DNA from: Leucothrix mucor
Lineage (GTDB): Bacteria > Pseudomonadota > Gammaproteobacteria > Thiotrichales > Thiotrichaceae
Reading direction: 5' to 3'
Length of the DNA: 12,579 nt
Assembly (NCBI GenBank): GCA_015662325.1
Contig: DQUJ01000245.1
Coordinates: 1-12,579, forward strand
Shown: piece after piece, positions 6,840 through 12,579 of the stretch
Layout of the letters: each line of letters begins with the position of its first letter
How positions within the stretch are numbered: position 1 is the stretch's first letter
The notes under the pieces: generated by a model
The model's input: only the letters and a program-made list of their open reading frames with translations
The model's database searches: none
What the model was told of the DNA's origin: nothing
Translations under genes and position numbers: made by a program

Positions 6840-7538
6840 TTAAACGTTAGCTTTAGCTAACTCTGAACGGAACTCTGTGATAATTGTTTCGTAGTGGTTT
6901 GGATCTTCTGGGTTGTTTGCACCGAAGATGGCAGAACCTGCCACAAACATATCTGCGCCCGCTTCTTTAATTTCTTTGATGTTGTTTGCTTTAACGCCAC
7001 CGTCTACTTCTAGGCGAATATCAAAGCCAGAATCATCAATCATCTTGCGTACTTGCTTTAGTTTATTCAGTGTTGATGGAATAAAGCTCTGCCCGCCAAA
7101 ACCCGGGTTAACCGACATCAGCATGATTAAATCCACTTTGTCCATTACATACTCAAGTGCGTCAAGTGATGTTGCAGGGTTAAATACCAAGCCAGATTTA
7201 CAACCAAGATCACGCGTTAATTGAAGTGAACGATCAATGTGCTTTGACGCTTCTGGGTGAAACGTAACGTAACTTGCGCCTGCTTTAGCAAAATCAGTGA
7301 TTAGTTGATCAACCGGCTGCACCATTAGGTGAACGTCAATCTCAGCGGTTACACCGTGTTTACGAAGCGCATCACACACCAAGGGACCAATCGTAAGATT
7401 AGGTACGTAGTGATTATCCATTACGTCGAAATGCACCACATCTGCGCCAGATGCTAGAACTTTGTCTACTTCTTCGCCTAAACGAGCAAAGTCAGCAGAA
7501 AGAATAGAGGGAGATATTTGATCAGGTAAACGTGCCAT
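6840..7538 (-). CDS. rpe: Ribulose-phosphate 3-epimerase
   Basis: 232 residues, a complete TIM-barrel epimerase. It interconverts ribulose 5-phosphate and xylulose 5-phosphate in the cytoplasmic pentose phosphate pathway. Family signatures are in order: [13 protein letters not shown] (8-20), [17 protein letters not shown] (36-52) with metal ligands His36 and Asp38, VHLMV with His70, [13 protein letters not shown] (141-153) for phosphate binding, and LEVDGGV with Asp179, the second catalytic aspartate. TAAGGAA lies about eight bases before the ATG. It is the first gene of the minus-strand run and is divergent from cysE. A plausible promoter lies about 50 bases upstream. Confidence 0.96.
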   Translation of the reverse strand: MARLPDQISPSILSADFARLGEEVDKVLASGADVVHFDVMDNHYVPNLTIGPLVCDALRKHGVTAEIDVHLMVQPVDQLITDFAKAGASYVTFHPEASKHIDRSLQLTRDLGCKSGLVFNPATSLDALEYVMDKVDLIMLMSVNPGFGGQSFIPSTLNKLKQVRKMIDDSGFDIRLEVDGGVKANNIKEIKEAGADMFVAGSAIFGANNPEDPNHYETIITEFRSELAKANV

Positions 7539-7590
7539 GTGTGATGTTCCTTATAAAAGATTGTTTAGTAATATTGTTAGTAATAACGGC

Positions 7591-7619
7591 ACTTTACCTG
7601 CTGTATCCAATAGTTTCAA
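7591..7619 (-). promoter_or_regulatory. Possible sigma70-type promoter of rpe
   Basis: On the minus strand TTGAAA (7619-7614, five of six matches to the -35 consensus) is followed after 17 bases by TAAAGT (7596-7591, four of six to the -10). This would start transcription about 45 bases before the rpe ATG. The -35 hexamer lies within the tandem GTTTCAAA pair. This is a prediction only. Confidence 0.3.
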
Positions 7620-7708
7620 ATTGTTTCAAATAAAGTCGGTATAAAAGAGTAAAAAATTCAGATCATTAGTTGTTCCAAAAGTAGTAGCAGACAAAAAGTA
7701 GTTCCGTA

Positions 7709-7766
7709 CCCTTCGACTTCGCTCAGGGGACTGTTGGGGTGTAGCTCCCTGAGCGAAGTCGAAGGG
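7709..7766. repeat. Perfect 20-bp-arm inverted repeat (REP-like) upstream of rpe and cysE
   Basis: CCCTTCGACTTCGCTCAGGG (7709-7728) and its exact reverse complement (7747-7766) enclose an 18-base loop. Arms are GC-rich against an AT-rich surround. Each arm holds the core CTGAGCGAAGTCGAAG, which differs at one base from that in the 131-bp element at 5948-5963. Cores of this kind are familiar as dispersed extragenic palindromes in many bacterial genomes. It lies between divergent genes, so neither rpe nor cysE is likely to be read through it from its own promoter. Confidence 0.75.
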
Positions 7767-7915
7767 CGCGGAGAACATGAACTTATATTTATTCTAGTAA
7801 TACGTATGCAAATACATATGGGATAATTAATAGAGAAATGTTATTCAGCGCATATCCATTAAAAATATTATAGAATCGTCTTTAAATTAGTAAAAGTTAC
7901 CCTTATATATGTCAT

Positions 7916-8719
7916 ATGTTTAAACGAATAAAAGAAGACATCTCCTGCGTATTTGATCGTGATCCTGCGGCGCGTAATAGGTTTGATATTATTACGACCT
8001 ATCCTGGGGTGCATGCCATTATTATGCATCGCTTAAGCCATGCCTTGTGGGGTAAAGGTTTTAAATGGTTAGCGCGTGTAATGTCGAATCTAGCACGTTG
8101 GTTTACGGGGATTGAAATCCACCCCGGCGCGGTGATTGGAGATCGTTTTTTTATTGATCACGGTATGGGTATCGTCATTGGTGAAACAGCAGAAATTGGC
8201 AACGACTGTTCCTTGTATCATGGCGTTACGCTAGGTGGAACCAGTTGGAGCCCTGGGAAGCGCCATCCTACTTTAGGCAATGATGTGGTGGTGGGAGCTG
8301 GCGCAAAAATATTAGGACCTATCTTAATTAATGATGGCGCACGTATTGGTTCTAATGCTGTGGTCGTAAAAGAAGTAACCGCAGGCGCAACCGTGATAGG
8401 CGTACCCGGTCGTGAAGTGGTGCGCAGTACCGATGATACTCAAAAAAATAGAGAGAAGATTGCTAATAAAATGGGCTTTGAAGCCTATGGTGCGACTCAA
8501 GGTATGTCCGACCCAGTAGCGAAAACAGTCAATCGAATGCTTGATCATATTCATAAGATGGATGTGCGCATGGATAAAATGTGTAAACAAATGCATAGTT
8601 TAGGGGGCGAGTTTGATTTTGAGCCGTTGCCAGAATTGAAGGATGCAGAGTTGAGTGAGTGTGGGACTGATTCTGAAAACGTACCTGAAAATCAAGATAA
8701 AATAACTCCCTCTACTTAG
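7916..8719 (+). CDS. cysE: Serine O-acetyltransferase (short EpsC/CysE type)
   Basis: 267 residues. It acetylates L-serine with acetyl-CoA to O-acetylserine, the first step of cysteine synthesis. The N-terminus ([19 protein letters not shown]) is the short EpsC form. Left-handed beta-helix hexapeptide repeats run from about residue 66 to 165, including [34 protein letters not shown] and VIGVPGREV. His82 matches the catalytic His of E. coli CysE; Glu67 stands where E. coli has the catalytic Asp. A long tail (about 198-267) includes a helical [14 protein letters not shown] segment and LPEL. The start is supported by family alignment, although no Shine-Dalgarno is visible. The stop codon lies inside a fragment of the repeat found at 5923-5940. 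Confidence 0.92.
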   Translation: MFKRIKEDISCVFDRDPAARNRFDIITTYPGVHAIIMHRLSHALWGKGFKWLARVMSNLARWFTGIEIHPGAVIGDRFFIDHGMGIVIGETAEIGNDCSLYHGVTLGGTSWSPGKRHPTLGNDVVVGAGAKILGPILINDGARIGSNAVVVKEVTAGATVIGVPGREVVRSTDDTQKNREKIANKMGFEAYGATQGMSDPVAKTVNRMLDHIHKMDVRMDKMCKQMHSLGGEFDFEPLPELKDAELSECGTDSENVPENQDKITPST

Positions 8720-8723
8720 CAAG
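8706..8723 (+). repeat. 18-bp fragment of the 131-bp repeat, containing the cysE stop codon
   Basis: CTCCCTCTACTTAGCAAG matches CTCCCTCCACTTAGCAAG at 5923-5940 in 17 of 18 positions. The TAG at 8717-8719 ends cysE, so the last residues (TPST) and the stop come from repeat sequence. The remaining 168 bases before the next gene show only a 10-bp palindrome, ACAATATTGT (8730-8739), and no clear terminator. Confidence 0.5.
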
Positions 8724-8891
8724 TGAGAGACAATATTGTTCGTTGTCGGATAACTATTGTAATGCTAAAGAACGTAAAAAATAATATTTAACAATGATTA
8801 AAACCAAGAATTAATCTGCTTAACAAAAATATCCTATGAAGAGTATACAAAAGGAAAAACATCAACGATATAAGTGACATATTCTAAGGAC

Positions 8892-9350
8892 CTATGAGTT
8901 ATCTCCACGGTTTCTCCTCCACAAAATAAAACTCAATAACCCCAATACCACAACGGGCAACCAAGAGGGCACACCCAGCCAAATCTGTCGGCTCGGTTTA
9001 GTTAGTGATTTAAACCAAAACCCTGCTTTGTTGTAGCTTGAATCTATCGGTGGCAACACAGGTTGTGGGTGCATAAACGTTGCGGCTAAATCAAATGGCT
9101 CAAAAGGTTTGGGCGAATCGTGCGGTCGTAATGATTTTCCTCCGCCAAGCCAGATCGAGCCATTACCCGGCCAACGTACACGATAATAGGAATGCTGTAT
9201 TTGTGTTTGCTGTTGTTGTTCATTATCAGCATTTACCCGCTGATCATGATCAATCCCCACAGACGTATAGTGCGTGTAGCTGGTTGCCCACATCACACTG
9301 CTTCCGAGTAAGCCAAGTAAAAGCAGGGCGAGTAGTGCTTTCTTGAGCAT
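8892..9350 (-). CDS. Unknown two-helix membrane protein coupled to the AGCS symporter
   Basis: 152 residues; I do not recognise a named family. An N-terminal helix (about 5-20, after MLKK) and a C-terminal helix (about 131-144, before RRNRGD) suggest that both ends are cytoplasmic. The intervening ~105 residues would lie in the periplasm. That segment contains a QQQQTQ run (45-50), SYYRVRWPGNGSIWLGGG (54-71), a Pro-rich stretch (77-101) and GFWF (110-113). The C-terminal VPSWLPVVVLGLLSFILWRRNR resembles the 'VPxW-helix-RR' ending of various small hypothetical bacterial membrane proteins. It starts five bases after the symporter stop with no evident Shine-Dalgarno, so it is probably translated by coupling. 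It could be an accessory subunit, but this is inference only. Confidence 0.65.
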   Translation of the reverse strand: MLKKALLALLLLGLLGSSVMWATSYTHYTSVGIDHDQRVNADNEQQQQTQIQHSYYRVRWPGNGSIWLGGGKSLRPHDSPKPFEPFDLAATFMHPQPVLPPIDSSYNKAGFWFKSLTKPSRQIWLGVPSWLPVVVLGLLSFILWRRNRGDNS

Positions 9351-9355
9351 TGGTT

Positions 9356-10738
9356 TTAATTCAGCGCTTTTTGCTTATCAAAATACTCACGGGTGACTTT
9401 AAACACCATGGGCGATAACAAAACTAAGCCAATTAAATTAGGAATCGCCATCAAACCATTGAGCGTATCAGCTATATTCCACATCAACCCAATCTTGAAG
9501 TTCGCAAATGACAGTACCGCAATTACCCATGCAATTCGGTAAATAATTAAGCTTTTTTCGTGGAATAAATACTGCCAACAACGCTCGCCATAATACGACC
9601 AACCCAAGATGGTGGTGAATGCAAATACCGTCAGCGCAACGGTAACAATATATTCGCCACCAGGAATGGAAGAACCAAACGCCATCGAAGTCAACTCTGC
9701 ACCATTCTTGCCCGATGTCCAAGCACCCGAGGTGATAATAACCAGCGCCGTCATCGTACATACAATAATAGTGTCGATGAATGTGCCCAGCATCGCAATA
9801 ATGCCCTGCTTAACAGGGTTGTCTGTTTTTGCGGCCGCGTGTGCAATCGCGGCAGAACCTAAGCCCGATTCATTTGAGAATACCCCGCGAGCCACACCAA
9901 AACGAATCGCGGCGGCAACGGCAGCACCAGCAAAACCACCTGTTGCAGCGGCAGGATTAAATGCGTGGGTAAATATTAATGAAAACGCAGAAGGAATTTC
10001 GTTGATATTTATTGCTAAAATAACCAGTGATGCACCTACGTATAACACAATCATTACGGGGACTAATTTACCTGCCACATCAGCAATACGTTTAATGCCG
10101 CCGAAAATCACCACCGCCACTAAAACCGCCACCGCGATACCGGTTAAATAAGTTGGTATTTCAAAGTTAGTTTTTAACACAGCCGCCATCGAATTTATTT
10201 GTACGCCGTTACCAATTCCAAACGCAGCAATCGCGCCAAAAATAGCAAAGGCTAAACCCAGAAATTTTCCTAATCGCGGTGATTTTTTGCCGACACCATT
10301 TTTAAGATAATACATAGGCCCGCCTACGTATTTGCCGTTGTGATCGACTTCACGATAAGTGACGGCGCAAACCGCTTCTGCATACTTGGTTGCCATACCC
10401 AAAAACGCAATCAACCACATATAAAAAATTGCGCCAGGCCCGCCGAGTGCAATCGCCGTTGCTACACCTGCAATATTACCAGTGCCAACAGTGGCAGATA
10501 ACGCCGTCATTAGTGCATTAAATGGTTTGACTTCACCTTGCCCTTTTTGGCCTCTGCCTTCGTCTTTATCAAATAATAATTTAAAGCCGTAGCCGACTTT
10601 CCGCCACGGCATAAAGGCTAAACCGACCGTTAAAAACAAGCCTGTTAAACCCAGCGCCGCAAGCATCGGTGGGCCCCAAGCAAAGCTGTTTACTTGGCTG
10701 ATAATTGCATTAAGCCCTTCCAAGTTGAACTGTTCCAT
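9356..10738 (-). CDS. Alanine/glycine:sodium symporter (AGCS family)
   Basis: 460 residues with about 11 membrane helices, typical of AGCS (AlsT/DagA) transporters that import small neutral amino acids with Na+. Conserved segments are ALSATVGTGNIAGVATAIALGG (79-100), GNGVQINS (176-183), FSNESGLGSAAIAHAAAKTDNPVKQG (287-312) and FIDTIIVCTMTALVI (320-334). It is full length, with a normal AAAAGGA Shine-Dalgarno about 10 bases before the ATG. The next gene, an unknown two-helix protein, follows after five bases. Upstream, beyond the tRNA-Ser terminator, it has its own 170-base leader with an operator-like inverted repeat. Substrate preference between alanine, glycine and related amino acids cannot be fixed from sequence. 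Confidence 0.94.
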   Translation of the reverse strand: MEQFNLEGLNAIISQVNSFAWGPPMLAALGLTGLFLTVGLAFMPWRKVGYGFKLLFDKDEGRGQKGQGEVKPFNALMTALSATVGTGNIAGVATAIALGGPGAIFYMWLIAFLGMATKYAEAVCAVTYREVDHNGKYVGGPMYYLKNGVGKKSPRLGKFLGLAFAIFGAIAAFGIGNGVQINSMAAVLKTNFEIPTYLTGIAVAVLVAVVIFGGIKRIADVAGKLVPVMIVLYVGASLVILAININEIPSAFSLIFTHAFNPAAATGGFAGAAVAAAIRFGVARGVFSNESGLGSAAIAHAAAKTDNPVKQGIIAMLGTFIDTIIVCTMTALVIITSGAWTSGKNGAELTSMAFGSSIPGGEYIVTVALTVFAFTTILGWSYYGERCWQYLFHEKSLIIYRIAWVIAVLSFANFKIGLMWNIADTLNGLMAIPNLIGLVLLSPMVFKVTREYFDKQKALN

Positions 10739-10771
10739 CCAAGTGTCATCCTTTTGTTTTTTATTTTAATA

Positions 10772-10793
10772 AGAGACGTGAGCAGTCTCTATA
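10772..10793 (-). promoter_or_regulatory. Operator-like inverted repeat over a possible AGCS -10 box
   Basis: AGAGACGTGAGCAGTCTCT (10772-10790) has perfect 6-bp arms with a 7-base spacer. On the minus strand it overlaps TATAGA (10793-10788), a possible -10; TAGACT stands 16 bases further upstream as a weak -35. This fits a repressor site at the symporter promoter, but the promoter is weak by consensus. Bases 10794-10915 further upstream contain short self-complementary stretches (GGCAG 10819-10823 with CTGCC 10870-10874; TTCCTGAGGAA 10853-10863) and no gene. Confidence 0.3.
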
Positions 10794-10915
10794 AACAGTG
10801 GCTTAGATTAGTCTACGAGGCAGTTTCAGTACCCTTCAACTGTTCTAATTCGTTCCTGAGGAATAGTCGCTGCCGCTCGGCTCGAACAATGAGAACTTAT
10901 TCCTTTCTAGCAACA

Positions 10916-11053
<138 letters not shown>

Positions 11054-11065
11054 AATAACGAGGGG

Positions 11066-11094
11066 AGTTTAAGCTGTTTTAACATCAGAGACAA
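11066..11094 (-). promoter_or_regulatory. Probable tRNA-Ser promoter with GC-rich discriminator
   Basis: On the minus strand TTGTCT (11094-11089) and TAAACT (11071-11066) are spaced by exactly 17 bases. CCCCTCG follows the -10, the kind of GC-rich discriminator found at stringently controlled stable-RNA promoters. The mature tRNA begins 12 bases after the -10. A 6-bp inverted repeat, AACATC/GATGTT (11081-11106), straddles the -35. Confidence 0.5.
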
Positions 11095-11212
11095 GCTTAT
11101 GATGTTCTGAATTACGTCTCTCTAAAATAACGGGGTAAAAGTTTTTCTGCTTTATTTCATACTCATTCTATTATGCTAAGATGGCGATATAAGTTTGTCT
11201 AAAGCATTGCAC

Positions 11213-11218
11213 AAGGAG
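11213..11218 (+). promoter_or_regulatory. Shine-Dalgarno AAGGAG deciding the TolC-family start
   Basis: AAGGAG lies seven bases before ATA 11226 and four bases before ATT 11223, and both are in frame with a complete signal peptide. No ATG, GTG or TTG stands at usable distance in this frame. A competing GGAG (11275-11278) lies seven bases before ATG 11286, but that start would lose most of the signal peptide. Confidence 0.55.
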
Positions 11219-11225
11219 CGCAATT

Positions 11226-12572
11226 ATAAATACGCAAGGAATAAAAAAATCGGTAGGTGGATCATTTTTAGCGGGGAGTCTATTGATGGGGTTGCTGGTA
11301 AGCCCTGCTTATGCAGAGAACTTGCTACAGGTTTATCAACAGGCAAAGTTAAATGATGCGCAACTTAAGGTCAGTGAAATAGGGTATCTTGCGGCGCTGG
11401 AATCAAAGCCACAGGTGCTTTCGGGTCTTAAACCTCGGGTTGATTTAAAGGCGAGTACGACTTACGGTTTACAGTATACGGGGCGCACTTTTCGAGGCGA
11501 GGATGGCAATGCTTTTTTAAATGGGGCTTATGAATTATCGCTAAGTAAACCGTTGTTGAATAGAAAGCTTAAGGCGCAGATTAAACAGGTGGATGCATCG
11601 TTATTGCAGGCAAAAGTAAATCTTGAGAAAGATCGTCAGGATTTAATTATTCGGGTGGCAGAGGCTTATTTTCAATGCCTAAATGCGAATGAGACACTCA
11701 CTTTTAGAAAGTCTGAGAAAACAGCTATTGGGCGACAATTAAAACAGGTCAAAGCGTTTTTTGATGCAGGGCGTTCCGCCATCACCGATGTGAAAGAGGC
11801 GCAAGCGCGTTACGATCTTGCGAATGCGCAGGTCGAAATTGCAAAGCAACAAATTGATGTATCGCGTGAATCTTTAAGAGCGATTACCACGCGTTATTAT
11901 AAGGGCCTAAATGGTGCTGCCAATAATATTCCATTATTAACGCCTAAGCCGAATAGTATTGAGGCTTGGTCAAAGTCTGCGATTGCTAATAATAAACAAA
12001 TTATAGCCGCGCAGTATGCGATAGATGTAGCGCAAAAAGCGGTGGATATAGAACGTGCCGCTAAAAGCCCCACGGTTAATTTATTTGCTAGGCATTCTGG
12101 TGGTTCGACCTTTGGTGAAAATGCCGTCGATCAAGATAAACTGGATGCATCTGTTGGGGCGCAATTCAGTATGCCGGTTTATCACGGTGGCAACATAGCG
12201 TCGCGTATTAGAGAAGCGCGTCATAAATTACGTCGAGCTCGACAGCAGTTAGAGTTACAAAAACGGGTTGTTACGCAACAAACGCGAGCGGCGTATCTTA
12301 CTATTCTTTCTGGTTTATCTCAGGTGAAAGCATTAAAACAGGCGTTAAGCTCAACTCAGGTTGCGGCGAAAGCGACGCAAGCAGGTTTTGATGCGGGCAC
12401 ACGTACGGCGGTTGATGTACTGTTGGCTTTGCGCGAGACCTTTTCTGCGCAACGGGATTATTCAACAGCACGTTATGAGTTTTTATTAAATACCTTGAAA
12501 TTAAAGCAAGCGACAGGGACTTTGTCTGAAGCTGATTTGGCGGCGATTAGTAAGTTATTAAATAAACGATAA
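11226..12572 (+). CDS. tolC: TolC-family outer-membrane efflux/secretion channel, non-canonical start
   Basis: 448 residues if started at 11226, ending at TAA 12572. It is the outer-membrane channel of type I secretion or multidrug efflux. In frame from 11226, codons give NTQGIKKSVGG, a hydrophobic core and SPAYA/ENLL, an ideal Sec signal peptide of 30 residues. The mature part shows the two TolC repeats of long coiled-coil helices: QVYQQAKLND near the start, FFDAGRSAITDVKEAQARYDLA in repeat one, and FDAGTRTAVDVLLALRETFSAQRDY in repeat two. The start is set by signal peptide and Shine-Dalgarno, yet the codon is ATA. Conventional calling gives TTG 11283 or ATG 11286 and leaves about ten signal residues without positive charge. 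The frame is open upstream to TAA 11190. No partner membrane-fusion or ABC gene is in the window. Confidence 0.85.
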   Translation: MNTQGIKKSVGGSFLAGSLLMGLLVSPAYAENLLQVYQQAKLNDAQLKVSEIGYLAALESKPQVLSGLKPRVDLKASTTYGLQYTGRTFRGEDGNAFLNGAYELSLSKPLLNRKLKAQIKQVDASLLQAKVNLEKDRQDLIIRVAEAYFQCLNANETLTFRKSEKTAIGRQLKQVKAFFDAGRSAITDVKEAQARYDLANAQVEIAKQQIDVSRESLRAITTRYYKGLNGAANNIPLLTPKPNSIEAWSKSAIANNKQIIAAQYAIDVAQKAVDIERAAKSPTVNLFARHSGGSTFGENAVDQDKLDASVGAQFSMPVYHGGNIASRIREARHKLRRARQQLELQKRVVTQQTRAAYLTILSGLSQVKALKQALSSTQVAAKATQAGFDAGTRTAVDVLLALRETFSAQRDYSTARYEFLLNTLKLKQATGTLSEADLAAISKLLNKR

Positions 12573-12579
12573 AAACCGA

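Larger units (their letters stand above)
7539..7915. other. 377-base divergent intergenic region between rpe and cysE
   Basis: No gene is visible. The rpe-proximal part has a possible rpe promoter and two sets of short tandem direct repeats: GTTTCAAA at 7613-7620 and 7623-7630 (10-base period), and TTAGTAATA at 7565-7573 and 7577-7585 (12-base period). The middle holds the perfect 20-bp-arm inverted repeat at 7709-7766. The cysE-proximal 130 bases are AT-rich, with TATTAT at 7866-7871 as a possible -10 but no credible -35. Confidence 0.6.

Noticed and set aside
10739..10915. Glycine riboswitch upstream of the AGCS symporter
   Set aside because: Glycine aptamers often precede AGCS genes, but the conserved GGAGAG, CCGAAGG and CUCUCAGG-type elements are not found in order on the minus strand.

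Overview
The window looks like a chromosomal stretch of a fairly AT-rich gammaproteobacterium. The genes rpe, gph, trpE and trpG run in the same direction, as in the rpe-gph-trpE-trpG cluster of many gammaproteobacteria. The short EpsC-type cysE, the YchJ-family protein, the TolC-family channel and the tRNA-Ser(GGA) fit the same group. I cannot name a genus from the sequence. No phage, transposase, CRISPR array or defence system is visible. The novelty here lies mostly in regulation and repeats.

Layout. Bases 221-2046 (+) hold a translationally coupled pair: an atypical SDR fused to a DoxX-like membrane domain, then a DUF2269 membrane protein. Bases 2062-7538 are one long minus-strand run, read right to left: rpe, gph, a YchJ-family protein, a secreted M23 endopeptidase, a short Trp-containing leader ORF, trpE, trpG and an RDD membrane protein. 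The plus-strand pair and this run converge with only 15 bases between stop codons. cysE (7916-8719, +) diverges from rpe across a 377-base gap. Next, on the minus strand, come a Na+:alanine/glycine symporter (AGCS) and a tightly coupled unknown two-helix protein (10738-8892), then tRNA-Ser with its own promoter and terminator. A TolC-family outer-membrane channel (+) closes the window and is complete.

How the genes relate. trpE and trpG encode the two subunits of anthranilate synthase. The 14-codon leader ORF upstream of trpE carries two Trp codons just before its stop, which suggests attenuation-type control by tryptophan. rpe and gph supply pentose-phosphate epimerisation and phosphoglycolate clean-up. 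cysE starts cysteine synthesis. trpD and trpC do not follow trpG here; an RDD gene sits in that position.

Non-coding structure. Several palindromic repeats occupy the gaps: a 131-bp composite inverted repeat (gph/YchJ gap), a 12-bp-arm repeat (rpe/gph gap), a perfect 20-bp-arm repeat (rpe/cysE gap), and an 18-bp fragment of the first one that supplies the cysE stop codon. The two larger elements share the core CTGAGCGWAGTCGAAG. The tolC-family gene has a good Shine-Dalgarno and a complete signal peptide but no ATG, GTG or TTG at the expected start; an ATA sits there instead.
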